Positions 35,464 through 45,068 are shown, counted from the first letter of the stretch. The stretch is 64,000 nucleotides of DNA from Paenibacillus pectinilyticus (GCF_001700435.1 NZ_LYPC01000019.1:42993-106992), one strand, 5' to 3'. The notes: generated from the sequence alone by a model not told the origin. Numbers and translations: made by a program.

Positions 35464-36777
35464 TCACTCCCTTTTATCTGTGACCCTAACTGACCCTAAT
35501 GTCGCGTTCTCAGGTAGTACATGCCCCCTCGACTTGGACAATCCGATGCGTTGTGACGTGTAGATCCCCGTATGTCCGGAGAACAGATAGCTCACGATAC
35601 AGGCCATGAACATGTAGATGATGCCTTCGGAGCCGAACAGCTCGATACCCATGATAAAGCAGGCAAGCGGCGTGTTCGTTGCCCCGCTGAATACCGCGAT
35701 AAGGCCAAGACCGGCCAGGAACGGTGCGGAAAGCCCTAACACATCGGCAAGTGAATTACCGAGCGTAGCCCCGATCACGAATAGCGGCGTCACTTCCCCG
35801 CCCAGATAACCTGCACCCAGCGTGAGCGCGGTGAAAATCGTTTTCCATAAGAAAGCGAAATGAGCGACAGGCTCTACGAAAGCTTGCTGCAGCAAAGGAA
35901 TGCCTAGTCCTAGGTAATCTCGAGTTCGGAAGATCGCAACCAACAGGATGATCACCAGCCCGCCGATAAAAGCTTTCAACATCGCATTTTTGAATAGGTA
36001 GGTGTACAATTTCTTCAAACCATGAGTCAATTCACTGAACAAGATGCTCGCTAAGCCGAATAGGATCGACGCAAACACGACTTTGACTATAACCCCTGTG
36101 GATAACTCAGGCACAGCCCCCATGGCATAATGAATATGATGAATGCCCCATGCCGTAGTTACGAGGTTCGCAACGAAGCTGGCGATAAAACAGGGAATTA
36201 ACGCTTGGTATCGCACCATCCCGATGCTGAGCACTTCCAAGCCGAAGACCGTCCCCGCAAGCGGCGTGCCGAAGACGGAGCCGAACCCGCTGCTGATGCC
36301 GCACATGAGCAGGATTCTCCGATCGTGTGCATCTACTCGGAAGCGTTTGCCGATCCATTCGGCTAAGCTTCCCCCCATTTGCACGGCCGTGCCCTCACGG
36401 CCCGCGGAGCCGCCAAACAAATGCGTGAGCACGGTCCCGAGGAGGACCAGTGGCGCCATCCGCAAAGGGATCGACTCCTTGCCTTCATTCACTTGTTCAA
36501 GGATCAAGTTATTCCCCTTGCCCGCGTTTTTGCCTATTTTCAGATAGATATACGCCATCAAGGCGCCGCCCACGGGTAAAAGAAATAACAACCATGGATG
36601 GGCCATTCTTTTCTCCGTCACGAAATCCAAGCTAGCCAGGAACAGCGCAGATGCAGACCCCGTCAGAACGCCGACAAGGCTTCCGTAGAAAAGCCATTTG
36701 ATAAATGAACCTATAAGTGCGATATGGAGGTATTTCCCGGCATACTCGGCAAGTGCCTTTGGATATTTCAACGTCAT
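35464..36777 (-). CDS. ClC family chloride channel/transporter
   Basis: 437 residues from ATG 36777 (AGGGGTG just upstream). About ten to twelve membrane helices. ClC motifs are visible: [15 protein letters not shown] (GREGP-type motif with the gating Glu), [23 protein letters not shown], and [20 protein letters not shown] near 325. Members move Cl- or fluoride, by channel or H+-antiport. It overlaps no gene but ends six bases before the AraC-GH39 start, so they may share a transcript; functional linkage is unclear. The SulP remnant is directly upstream. Confidence 0.93.
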   Translation of the reverse strand: MTLKYPKALAEYAGKYLHIALIGSFIKWLFYGSLVGVLTGSASALFLASLDFVTEKRMAHPWLLFLLPVGGALMAYIYLKIGKNAGKGNNLILEQVNEGKESIPLRMAPLVLLGTVLTHLFGGSAGREGTAVQMGGSLAEWIGKRFRVDAHDRRILLMCGISSGFGSVFGTPLAGTVFGLEVLSIGMVRYQALIPCFIASFVANLVTTAWGIHHIHYAMGAVPELSTGVIVKVVFASILFGLASILFSELTHGLKKLYTYLFKNAMLKAFIGGLVIILLVAIFRTRDYLGLGIPLLQQAFVEPVAHFAFLWKTIFTALTLGAGYLGGEVTPLFVIGATLGNSLADVLGLSAPFLAGLGLIAVFSGATNTPLACFIMGIELFGSEGIIYMFMACIVSYLFSGHTGIYTSQRIGLSKSRGHVLPENATLGSVRVTDKRE

Positions 36778-36804
36778 CTTCACCCCTATTTGAAAGGCCT
36801 GCTC

Positions 36805-37172
36805 TTACACATTACCAACTTGATCCATCAACTGCGTACTTTCCGCATTCAAGCCGATGATCGTGACTACTGCAAAATGCCTGTAAGTATCGTCGCGGCA
36901 AATAAATACTCGATCCCATATTTGGCTACGATGGGTCCCATCAACGAGGCCATCGCTCCTGTCGCCGCCGAAATCATCCCCCTACGCCCGCCAACGATCG
37001 ATATCGTCACGGCTATACAGAAAGAGGCGTATAACCCCACCATCGGATCTACGCCCGCCAAGATGGAGAATGCAATCGCTTCAGGAATCAGTGCTAGGGC
37101 AACCGTTATCCCCGCAAGCACATCTTTACGGACATTGGAGAACCATGCCATTTTAACAGTTTGAACCCACAA
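36805..37172 (-). pseudogene. SulP anion transporter, internally deleted pseudogene
   Basis: The first 100 codons read as the SulP N-terminus ([49 protein letters not shown]) and end at TAG 36870. Directly after, shifted to another frame, comes [20 protein letters not shown] ending at TAA 36805, which matches the STAS domain near the C-terminus of SulP proteins. About 350 central residues are missing. The start is TTG 37172 behind AAGGAG. A deletion has fused the two ends out of frame, so no working transporter is made. Confidence 0.85.
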
Positions 37173-37329
37173 CCCACTTCCACTCCTTCATTTCACCCGT
37201 GCTACTCGACCATTCAGCCTTAGAAAAGTCGGGTCCGTTCGTCAACTTTTCTCATTATACACCTATCGCCCGCTTCCCTCTAGCCTGTACAAGGCGTTCT
37301 AATCTTTATTCGCTTCATTAAATAGGATA

Positions 37330-37375
37330 AAAAAATGAGCACAGCCTACCCCCAAGTGGGAGTCTACTGTACTCG
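37330..37375 (-). terminator. terminator of the doxX-like gene
   Basis: Imperfect long stem (GAGTACAG..CTCCC / GGGGG..CTGTGCTC) followed on the minus strand by seven T. The rest of 37173-37393 shows no gene. Confidence 0.6.
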
Positions 37376-37393
37376 CTGTCTTATCTCTATCGA

Positions 37394-37768
37394 TTAGTTG
37401 AACCCTGGGAAATTCGAAAGATCCGAAACGTTGATGAAGAAAAGGATAATCGCTAAAATACCGATGAAAATGATCGGAAACATTTCTTTCAAGAAATCCT
37501 TCGCACGCACATGGGCTAGTGCTCCCCCGATCGCTGTAATCGCAATCACAAGTGCGCCTGCCGCGACCCAGCTCGCATCCCAGAAACCAACAACTAACGC
37601 GGCTGCGGACACGAACTCAACCAGTCCTGTGAATACACGGAACCATTGTGGTAATCGCAATTTTTTGAAATTCTCTACGTGCATTTTGGATCCTGTGATT
37701 TTACCGATACCCGCCATAAGAAAAGCTAACGCTAATAACGATTGTAAAATAATTGAAACGACATGCAT
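37394..37768 (-). CDS. DoxX family membrane protein
   Basis: 124 residues, four hydrophobic helices. The first helix with LAFLMAGIGKITGSKMHVENFKKLRLP and the later GFWDASWVAAGALVIAITAIGGALAHVRAKD are typical of DoxX-like proteins, which are often linked to thiol or quinone redox stress in the membrane. AGGGGAGATG precedes the start. Single-gene unit; role not predictable. Confidence 0.88.
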   Translation of the reverse strand: MHVVSIILQSLLALAFLMAGIGKITGSKMHVENFKKLRLPQWFRVFTGLVEFVSAAALVVGFWDASWVAAGALVIAITAIGGALAHVRAKDFLKEMFPIIFIGILAIILFFINVSDLSNFPGFN

Positions 37769-37923
37769 GGTTCAACATCTCCCCTTCTCATTTGTACCCC
37801 TTACAAGTATATGCGCCTAAATCAAGCACAGTATTGCTTTTAAAAAAAGAGCTGCTTAATTGCAACTCTACTAAGCACATTATAAATTAGAATGTGACAT
37901 TTGACTAGTAGCAATTTAATGCG

Positions 37924-37957
37924 AAAAAAGCATCTCCCACTTAAGGGAGACGCTTTT
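37924..37957 (-). terminator. terminator of the second DHA2 exporter gene
   Basis: Stem AAAAGCGTCTCCC / GGGAGATGCTTTT (minus strand, one G-T pair) with a T-run. Confidence 0.85.
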
Positions 37958-37973
37958 CCTCTGAAACTTCTTT

Positions 37974-39464
37974 TTATACTGCATTAACCGGCTTCCGCTT
38001 GACGATAGGTTCTGGCTCATCCTCAGCTTGATTTACACGTTTAATGAAGAAAGACAACAATAAGCCCACAACCCCGATACCAATAATGACAAGATAAGAG
38101 TCGTTAATGCCTTGGATGGATGCCTCTTTCATAAGTTCCTTAGACGCAGTCGCTGTTCCATTCGCCGTCATCATTTCGATGAGATGGGATTTCGTTCTTG
38201 TTGTCATCACGGTGACCAATAGCGCGGTACCTACTCCGCCTGCCACTTGCTTGATCGTATTCGAAATCGCTGTCCCGTGCGCATTCAGTCTTGCAGGCAA
38301 TTGGTTGAGGCCCGCGGTGGTGATCGGCATTAAGAACAGCGCCATCCCGAAGCGACGTCCTGTCGACATGAGAACTAGATACGAATAACTGGTTGAATCC
38401 GTTAAATTAATGAATCCGAGTGTCGTTACGATCGTAATGGCCATACCCACAACGGACAACCACTTCGCTCCGAATTTATCGAACAGTTTACCCGCCACTG
38501 GCATCATGATTCCCATGAGGAGTGCGCCAGGAAGCATGAGAACACCAGACTCCAACGGGGTATATCCACGTGCATTTTGTAAATAAAGAGGAAGCAGCAT
38601 CATATCGGCATACATCACCATGGTAACGGCAATGTTGATCACCGTTGTTAAGGTAAACATGTTGTACTTGAATGCTCGAAGATCAAGCAGAGGGTCTTTG
38701 ATGACCAATTGACGCCATGTAAATAAGATTAAAGCAATGACACCAACAATCAGAGAGACGATGACTTCCGCACTTGACCATCCTTTACCACCTGCGCTGC
38801 TGAAGCCGTAAAGCAGGAAGCCGAATCCCAAGGTCGAAAGAACCGCACCCCACGCGTCAATTTTCGGATAAGTCCGTTCAGAGACATTTTTCAGATAAAT
38901 CCAAGCAACTACAATGACAATGACAGCAAATGGAATAATGCCATAGAACAACGTACGCCACGAATAATGCTCCAAAACATAACCAGCGATCGTAGGACCG
39001 ACAGCCGGGGCGAAAATGATCGCCAACCCAACCATGCCCATCGCAGCTCCACGCTTATCTGGTGGATAGATGGTCAGGATGACATTCATCAGAAGTGGCA
39101 TTAAAATACCAGCTCCAGCTGCTTGAATCAAGCGGCCAATCAATAAAACTTCAAATCCAGGTGCCGCGGCTGAAACAATACTACCAATAAGGAAGATAAT
39201 CATAGAGGCTTGAAACAGCTCACGTGTCGTAAACCGCTGCATGAGGAATGCCGTTATCGGAATTAAGACGCCATTTACCAACATATAGCCAGTGGTCAGC
39301 CATTGGCCTGTCGACGCGACGATATCAAATTCAACCATGAGCTTCGGTAAAGCAACACTCATAATCGTCTGATTCAGAACGGCAATGAACGCCCCCAAAA
39401 TCATAACAAACAACAACGGGCCTTTCTTAATCGAGCTGGTATCCAATTCTGCAGGTTTACTCAT
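37974..39464 (-). CDS. MFS drug exporter, DHA2 family
   Basis: 496 residues, about 14 helices. Helix 1 carries AVLNQTIMSVALPKLMVEF (motif D1); the motif A region is degenerate (AFLMQRFTTRELFQ), and AVGPTIAGYVLEHYSWR is motif C. AAAGGATT precedes the ATG. It is divergent from the TetR gene at 39701 across a 236-base AT-rich region, the common exporter/repressor arrangement. Substrate unknown. Confidence 0.94.
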   Translation of the reverse strand: MSKPAELDTSSIKKGPLLFVMILGAFIAVLNQTIMSVALPKLMVEFDIVASTGQWLTTGYMLVNGVLIPITAFLMQRFTTRELFQASMIIFLIGSIVSAAAPGFEVLLIGRLIQAAGAGILMPLLMNVILTIYPPDKRGAAMGMVGLAIIFAPAVGPTIAGYVLEHYSWRTLFYGIIPFAVIVIVVAWIYLKNVSERTYPKIDAWGAVLSTLGFGFLLYGFSSAGGKGWSSAEVIVSLIVGVIALILFTWRQLVIKDPLLDLRAFKYNMFTLTTVINIAVTMVMYADMMLLPLYLQNARGYTPLESGVLMLPGALLMGIMMPVAGKLFDKFGAKWLSVVGMAITIVTTLGFINLTDSTSYSYLVLMSTGRRFGMALFLMPITTAGLNQLPARLNAHGTAISNTIKQVAGGVGTALLVTVMTTRTKSHLIEMMTANGTATASKELMKEASIQGINDSYLVIIGIGVVGLLLSFFIKRVNQAEDEPEPIVKRKPVNAV

Positions 39465-39700
39465 GGCAGTTAATCCTTTCTACTACGGATTCGAACTAAT
39501 TGACAAAATGTTGTATAATAAACTTAATGTAAATAATATTATAGACATCCATTCTAATGTTCACAAGCAACACCTTTTTTATGAATGTTGATTAAGTAAC
39601 AGCTGCCGCTCCATTTGTCGTCTATTCCAATCATCATCTACACAACTCGCAGAATTTGTCGTTTAGCATAATAATTCCATACAAGTAGAAAGGATGAGTC

Positions 39701-40297
39701 ATGATGTCAGCACCAACACAACGTATTGACCCGCGTGTACTGCGTACACGTCTATTAATTCGAGATGCCTTTATTGAATTACTCCAAGAGATGGAGCTCG
39801 AGAAAATAACCGTGAATCGTATCGCGGAGCGTGCGACCATTAACCGTGTCACCTTCTATCTGCATTATCGCGATATACCAGATATGCTCGATCGATTGGC
39901 TGATGATATGATTAACGAAATCCAAGACATCCTGAATGAGGTTCCCAATCCTCCTGGTTTTAACATGGAGATCATGATTCGGATGCTTGAGCACATTGAA
40001 CAGAATTCCAAGTTCTACAAGGTGCTGCTCGCTTCCAAACGCATGCCTGTCTTTACGGAACGACTCATGAAATTGATCTCGGATTTTATCATGGGTCGTA
40101 TGGACAAGCTGGGGGCATCCAAAACGTTGAACGTGCAAAAAGATATCGCGATCTGGTACGGCTCCTCCGCCATTATCGGAACGATTGTATTTTGGCTTCG
40201 TAATGATATGCCTTACACGCCACATTTTTTGGCTTCTCAACTTTCAGAATTATTCCATCTCCCGAAGAATGAAACCAACAGAGTTCCCAAGAAATGA
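39701..40297 (+). CDS. TetR family regulator
   Basis: 198 residues. The N-terminal helix-turn-helix (about 12-60) reads LLIRDAFIELLQEMELEKITVNRIAERATINRVTFYLHYRD; the C-terminal part resembles the TetR_C_7-type ligand domain. AGAAAGGATG precedes the ATG. It probably represses the divergent DHA2 exporter and itself; the shared region contains AT-rich inverted sequences (for example AATAATATTAT at 39532-39542) but no compelling operator. Confidence 0.92.
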   Translation: MMSAPTQRIDPRVLRTRLLIRDAFIELLQEMELEKITVNRIAERATINRVTFYLHYRDIPDMLDRLADDMINEIQDILNEVPNPPGFNMEIMIRMLEHIEQNSKFYKVLLASKRMPVFTERLMKLISDFIMGRMDKLGASKTLNVQKDIAIWYGSSAIIGTIVFWLRNDMPYTPHFLASQLSELFHLPKNETNRVPKK

Positions 40298-40319
40298 CCT
40301 CTTTCTTAGTATTTGTAGA

Positions 40320-40355
40320 AGCTTAGGATTCCTTACATGGATCCTAGGCTTTTTA
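40320..40355 (+). terminator. terminator of the TetR gene
   Basis: Stem GCTTAGGAT / ATCCTAGGC followed by TTTTTATTTT. Confidence 0.85.
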
Positions 40356-40470
40356 TTTTCGTTGAATGGTTCTATACAACAGGTAAAGGACACTTTGTAG
40401 ATTATCCTCAAGATCGGCAACAGATTGTTTTCTTTTATAAAGTAATCAACATTTCCTAAGAATCTGTCGC

Positions 40471-40499
40471 TTGTGAACCACCCAAGTGATGATTATAAT
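40471..40499 (+). promoter_or_regulatory. promoter of the surface-sugar operon
   Basis: TTGTGA (40471-40476), 17-base spacer, TATAAT (40494-40499), 78 bases before the inferred ATT start codon. Confidence 0.68.
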
Positions 40500-40576
40500 T
40501 TGTTTACAAATAGTTTAGTATACAACAAAGTGTTTATTAACTTTATTCCCAAGATCAGCTAGGAGGTGAGTCTACC

Positions 40577-41908
40577 ATTAAAATTGGAATTATGGGTACA
40601 GGATACGTTGGTTTAGTTCACGGAGCCGTACTTTCCAGTTATGGCTTTCAAGTCACTTGCATGGATGTAGATGTGGATAAAATTAAACACTTACAGGATG
40701 GCAATTCACCGATTTATGAACCAGGCTTAGAGGAACTTCTCAGGCACAGTTTACGGGATGGACTACTGACCTTTACAACAAGTCCCCAACAGGTTATCCA
40801 GGAAAGTGACGTTATCTTTATTGCCGTTGGCACACCTGCCAAAGAGGATGGTGGTGCTGATCTTTCTTATGTTCGAGACGTTATTCAGCAAATTGCTACC
40901 TATATAAATGGTTATAAAGTGATTGTTTGCAAATCAACTATGCCAGTTGGCACTAGCCGCCGTATTGCGACTTATCTCGACACATTACTGACAGACAGAC
41001 GGTCAGACTTCAGGGCAGATGTCGTGTCTAACCCCGAATTCTTACGCCAAGGGAAAGCGGTAACTGATGCCCTATCACCATCTCGCGTAATTATTGGTAC
41101 GGAGAGCAGCCAAGCTAAAGAAACCCTGCAAACGATCTATCAGGTACACATCCAGCATCATGTACCTTTTCTATATACGAACCTAGAAACAGCCGAAATG
41201 ATCAAATACGCATCCAACTCGTTTCTGGCCGTCAAAATTTCTTTTATTAATGAACTTGCCCTTGTATCGGAAAAAGTGGGCGCCAATATTCAGGATATTG
41301 CCACTGGCATGGGTCTCGATGAGCGCATCTCTCCTCATTTCCTACAGGCAGGCCCGGGTTATGGTGGCAGCTGCTTCCCCAAAGATACGCAGGCCATGCT
41401 GGATATCGGCGAAAAAAATGATGAAGACCTCTATATCATCCGTGCTGCCATCGCGGCTAACGAGAAGCAAATGAAAAGCATGATAAACAAAATAAGTGAA
41501 GCTTTGTCGGTTAACGGCACCTTACAAGGAAAGACCATTGCCATATGGGGACTTTCCTTCAAGCCAGAAACGGATGATATTCGCTATGCGCCGAGCTTCG
41601 AAATCATTAAGGGGCTACTGCAGCAGGGGGCCATGGTTAACGTATTTTGCCCGCAAGGGATGGAACAAGCCAAGCGCATGTGGTCTGATTTTAACAATCG
41701 TATCCACTATTGCCAAAGCGAAGCAGCATCCGCCCAAGATGCCGATGCGATCGTCCTGATGACGGAATGGCACCAATTCCGAGCACATAACTGGCCTATG
41801 ATCGCCAAAACGATGCGCGGTAATGCCTTTTTCGATCTACGAAATATGTTCACAACAGATGTACAGGTACGTGAACAATTTCAGTACTATTCGGTTGGCT
41901 CCAGCTGA
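40577..41908 (+). CDS. UDP-glucose 6-dehydrogenase, probable ATT start
   Basis: 443 residues from ATT 40577. It oxidises UDP-glucose to UDP-glucuronate with two NAD+. The start was chosen because a perfect TAGGAGGTGAG lies at the right distance, and only this codon keeps the first Rossmann strand (KIGIMGTGYVG); the first ATG (40592) would begin inside the NAD fold. No in-frame ATG, GTG or TTG lies between the ribosome binding site and 40592. Catalytic Cys266 is in GYGGSCFPKD; STMPVG and NPEFLRQG are also family motifs. First gene of a four-gene operon providing UDP-uronic acid. Confidence 0.93.
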   Translation: MKIGIMGTGYVGLVHGAVLSSYGFQVTCMDVDVDKIKHLQDGNSPIYEPGLEELLRHSLRDGLLTFTTSPQQVIQESDVIFIAVGTPAKEDGGADLSYVRDVIQQIATYINGYKVIVCKSTMPVGTSRRIATYLDTLLTDRRSDFRADVVSNPEFLRQGKAVTDALSPSRVIIGTESSQAKETLQTIYQVHIQHHVPFLYTNLETAEMIKYASNSFLAVKISFINELALVSEKVGANIQDIATGMGLDERISPHFLQAGPGYGGSCFPKDTQAMLDIGEKNDEDLYIIRAAIAANEKQMKSMINKISEALSVNGTLQGKTIAIWGLSFKPETDDIRYAPSFEIIKGLLQQGAMVNVFCPQGMEQAKRMWSDFNNRIHYCQSEAASAQDADAIVLMTEWHQFRAHNWPMIAKTMRGNAFFDLRNMFTTDVQVREQFQYYSVGSS

Positions 41909-41923
41909 CCACAAGGAGGATTC

Positions 41924-42988
41924 ATGAAAACCTATTGCATAACAGGAGGAGCAGGTTTCATTGGCTCCCATCTTTGTGAGCGGCTGTTACAACTCGGACA
42001 TCGTGTCGTCTGCGTTGATAATTTCAACGATGCTTATGACTACAGGATTAAAATTAGAAATCTTCTGGATGCTGCAGGAATAGCCATTCCTTTTCCTTTT
42101 ACCAACAAATCAGCCGATCTGGTGCATCTGCAAAAGCTTGTGAATACCGATCAATTCTCTTTGATCGTTGCAGATATTCGCCATTCAGAAGATATGGATG
42201 ACGTTTTTGCGCATAAACATATAGATACTGTTATTCATCTTGCTGCTATGGCCGGCGTCAGACCATCTATTGAACAACCGCTTCTCTACGAAGACGTGAA
42301 TGTGAAAGGGACGCTCACGGTGCTCGAGGCCATGCGTAAGCATGGGGTACGCCACTGGCTGTGCGCTTCTTCCTCATCCGTCTACGGCAATCAGACCAAG
42401 GTTCCCTTCTCGGAGTTAGACAGCGTCGATCGCAGCATTTCGCCGTATGCCGCCACGAAGAAGATGTGTGAAGTGCTGGCGCATGCCTACCATTATTTGC
42501 ATGAGATCAATACGATAATGCTGCGCTTCTTCACGGTGTATGGCGAACGCCAACGGCCCGATTTGGCCATTCACAAGTTTGCCAAGTCACTTGATCGTGG
42601 TGAGGAACTCACGCTTTACGGGGATGGCTCCACTCGCCGAGACTACACGTACGTGGGTGATATTATTGAGGGTATCATCGGAGCCCTGCACTACGTTGAG
42701 CAGCAAGACGAATTGGTGTATGAGATTGTGAATTTAGGCACGAATCGGACGATCACACTCCGCGAATTGGTCCAGCAGTTAGAAGCCGCATTCGGTACCA
42801 AAGCCCGCATCCGTCGGATGCCAAACCAACCTGGGGATGTCGATCAAACCTACGCTGATATTTCCAAAGCCAACCTTTTGTTCGGCTACAATCCCCTGAC
42901 TGATTTTGAAACAGGAATAACTAAGTTTGTGACATGGTATAGGGGGAATACAAATGGTCAAACTCTCGATTATAGCACCCATCTATAA
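41924..42988 (+). CDS. NAD-dependent sugar-nucleotide epimerase (UDP-glucuronate 4-epimerase-like)
   Basis: 354-residue extended short-chain dehydrogenase. GGAGFIGSHL (8-17) binds NAD; the catalytic Ser/Tyr/Lys are in ASSSSVYG and SPYAATKK; RFFTVYGERQRPDLAI matches UDP-glucuronate 4-epimerases. It is 15 bases after the dehydrogenase, whose product is the expected substrate, giving UDP-galacturonate. ACAAGGAGG precedes the ATG. Its 3' end overlaps the next gene by 35 bases. Confidence 0.94.
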   Translation: MKTYCITGGAGFIGSHLCERLLQLGHRVVCVDNFNDAYDYRIKIRNLLDAAGIAIPFPFTNKSADLVHLQKLVNTDQFSLIVADIRHSEDMDDVFAHKHIDTVIHLAAMAGVRPSIEQPLLYEDVNVKGTLTVLEAMRKHGVRHWLCASSSSVYGNQTKVPFSELDSVDRSISPYAATKKMCEVLAHAYHYLHEINTIMLRFFTVYGERQRPDLAIHKFAKSLDRGEELTLYGDGSTRRDYTYVGDIIEGIIGALHYVEQQDELVYEIVNLGTNRTITLRELVQQLEAAFGTKARIRRMPNQPGDVDQTYADISKANLLFGYNPLTDFETGITKFVTWYRGNTNGQTLDYSTHL

Positions 42989-43661
42989 TGAAGAAGACAA
43001 TATTAAGCTGCTTCATCAAGAAATAACGGATGCTGTCCGCGGCAAGATTGAAAGCTATGAAATCGTGCTTGTTAATGACGGCAGTAAGGATCGGAGCGCA
43101 ATTCTATTAAATGAGCTGGCTAAATCGGATCCAGCCGTTAAAGTCATTCATTTTGAAAGAAATAGCGGGCAAACGGCGGCCATTTCGGCCGGGCTTAAGC
43201 AATCCAGTGGCGAGCTTGTCGCCTTGATTGATGCTGATCTGCAGACAGATCCTCGTGATATTTTCAAGCTTATGCCTTATATCGTGAACATGGATTTCGT
43301 AAATGGTAAACGCGTCCACCGGAGGGATACCTTCGTTAAGAAAGTGTCTTCTCGCGTCGGCAACGGCGTCCGTAACTGGCTAACTGGCGACAAAATCTAT
43401 GACACAGGCTGCCCCATGAAGCTCATGAAACGCGAAGTCGCGGACAGTTATTACTTGTATGAGGGCATGCATCGCTTCCTACCGACATTAGCGAAAATCA
43501 ACGGCTTCAAGGTCATCGAAGTAGGCGTATCCCACCGTGAGAGACAACATGGCGTTTCCAAATACGGCGTATTCAACCGCGCCTTCGTCGGACTTATGGA
43601 TGCGATCGTCATTGGCTGGCTGCGCAAACGAGTCATTCATTATCAGATAAAGGGACAATAA
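42954..43661 (+). CDS. GT2 glycosyltransferase, polyprenyl-phosphate sugar synthase type
   Basis: 235 residues. GT-A motifs: APIYNEEDNI, VNDGSKDRS, DADLQTDP, and SHRERQHGVSKYG near the end. The pattern is that of DPM1/ArnC-like enzymes that transfer a sugar onto undecaprenyl phosphate at the membrane; no strong transmembrane helices at the C-terminus are seen. The start ATG lies inside the epimerase gene, behind AGGGGG, so translation is coupled. Probable donor is the UDP-uronic acid made by the two upstream enzymes. Confidence 0.93.
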   Translation: MVKLSIIAPIYNEEDNIKLLHQEITDAVRGKIESYEIVLVNDGSKDRSAILLNELAKSDPAVKVIHFERNSGQTAAISAGLKQSSGELVALIDADLQTDPRDIFKLMPYIVNMDFVNGKRVHRRDTFVKKVSSRVGNGVRNWLTGDKIYDTGCPMKLMKREVADSYYLYEGMHRFLPTLAKINGFKVIEVGVSHRERQHGVSKYGVFNRAFVGLMDAIVIGWLRKRVIHYQIKGQ

Positions 43662-43662
43662 T

Positions 43663-43989
43663 ATGTGGTGGCATTTTGCGGTTAACCTGTCGCCCTATCA
43701 AATTGGCTGGATTGTGTTCGGTTTTATCGGACAAATCATGTTTTCCATGCGATTTATTACGCAATGGCTGGCGAGTGAGAAAGCGAAAAGAACCGTCATT
43801 CCCCTCTCTTTTTGGGTATATAGCATTCTAGGTAGTGCTGTCCTTTCGATCTATGCCATTTATCGGAAAGACCCTGTCTTTCTGCTTGGGCAGCTGCCCA
43901 GTGTGTTCATTTATTTCCGCAACATCGTACTGAACCGTAAAGCCACGGCACGGCCTGCTGATGGTACGTACAATTCTGTTGATTCTTGA
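43663..43989 (+). CDS. LAB_N (lipid-A-disaccharide synthase N-terminal) domain protein
   Basis: 108 residues, three membrane helices. GFIGQIMFSMRFITQWLASEKAKRTVIPLSFWVYSILGSAVLSIYAIYRKDPVFLLGQ is highly characteristic of the LAB_N domain (only short parts quoted are needed: MRFITQW, FWVYSILG, DPVFLLGQ). Such small proteins usually sit beside GT2 polyprenyl-phosphate sugar synthases and are thought to help move or present the lipid-linked sugar. It begins one base after the GT2 stop. Last gene of the operon; no GT39/ArnT-like transferase follows. Confidence 0.9.
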   Translation: MWWHFAVNLSPYQIGWIVFGFIGQIMFSMRFITQWLASEKAKRTVIPLSFWVYSILGSAVLSIYAIYRKDPVFLLGQLPSVFIYFRNIVLNRKATARPADGTYNSVDS

Positions 43990-44010
43990 TTCTTAATTCT
44001 GGATTCGGAA

Positions 44011-44056
44011 TGAAGAAGCCCTTGGTCCCTCCTATTGGAGAAAACAAGGGCTTCAT
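44011..44056. terminator. terminator between convergent operons
   Basis: Stem GAAGCCCTTG / CAAGGGCTTC (44015-44054) with a 20-base loop, between the LAB_N gene (+) and the oxidoreductase gene (-). Confidence 0.75.
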
Positions 44057-44108
44057 TACGGTTATCGTGCAGTTTTTTGCATAAGCCGCGGTGTGGAAGT
44101 TCATCCAA

Positions 44109-45068
44109 TCACGGGATAAAAACCACACGTTTTCCGTGATTAGTAGGAGCATTCCACACTTTCTCCACGTCAGAGAGCGGGAATGATTCCGCATTTACGG
44201 TAAGCTTACCAGCCGAAATCGCTGCGATCAGATCTGGGAATTCCGCTACATATCCAGCCGTCGAGACCGAGCCTTGGCCACTGCCAATCACTTGGAAGTT
44301 GGCAGATCGAAGGGCGACTGAAGGCACCGCAGCTGTCGGGCCGGCAACGGAGCCTATTTGGATCCACGTTAATGCACGGCTGCGATCTGATCTCTTCGTC
44401 AATATCGGCAGCATGGCAAGCTCGGCTGGTTTCCCCCACAGATAGTCGATAACGATATCTACTTCAGAAGCAGCCTCTCCTAGCCTTTCTGCAACCTCTT
44501 CCGGATCTCCGGCAAGAGAGACTAGATCGTCCGCGCCTAGCGCAGCAAGAGCATGGAGCCGCTGCTGATCACGCCCAGCGCCAATCACGTGACTTGCGCC
44601 TAGAAGCTTGGCAATTTGGACAGCCATCTGTCCCGAATTTCCTGTCGCTCCGAGTACTAGCACCTTTTGCCCCGGTTGGAAATCCACTCGGCGTTGCAGT
44701 GCCACCCATGCTGACATAGCGGGATTCATGGCTGCTGCGATGAGAACAGGATCAACACCTTCGGGCAGTGGCACACTGCGGCGCAAGTCGATAACCGACT
44801 TCTCTGCGAACGTCCCTAATGAGGTGTCAGGAGCAACGAAGTAGACACATTTGCCATCTGGCAGCCGCCCAACGCCGTCAATCCCAGGGATGAGCGGCAA
44901 TTGATCTGAACTGGTATAGTGTGAGCCATTTGCCTGAGACCGCACGCGCGTGTGTAACCCGGCAGCAAGAACATCGACGAGAATCTCATTTTTTCCGGAT
45001 GGCTGTGGTGTATCAAACAAGTCATATTGAGGAGCCTTATCGAAAGAACGCACAACAGCAGCATACAT
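44109..45068 (-). CDS. MDR superfamily zinc-independent quinone oxidoreductase-like protein
   Basis: 319 residues from ATG 45068 (GGAGG eight bases upstream; the ATG five codons earlier is part of that site). Medium-chain reductase: N-terminal catalytic domain with PGIDGVGRLPDG, cofactor loop VLGATGNSGQMAVQIAKLLGA (AxGxxG type) near 145-165, and no zinc-binding Cys cluster. Likely NADPH-dependent reductase of quinones or enones. Divergent from a MarR gene with palindromes between them, suggesting induction by reactive compounds. Confidence 0.92.
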   Translation of the reverse strand: MYAAVVRSFDKAPQYDLFDTPQPSGKNEILVDVLAAGLHTRVRSQANGSHYTSSDQLPLIPGIDGVGRLPDGKCVYFVAPDTSLGTFAEKSVIDLRRSVPLPEGVDPVLIAAAMNPAMSAWVALQRRVDFQPGQKVLVLGATGNSGQMAVQIAKLLGASHVIGAGRDQQRLHALAALGADDLVSLAGDPEEVAERLGEAASEVDIVIDYLWGKPAELAMLPILTKRSDRSRALTWIQIGSVAGPTAAVPSVALRSANFQVIGSGQGSVSTAGYVAEFPDLIAAISAGKLTVNAESFPLSDVEKVWNAPTNHGKRVVFIP

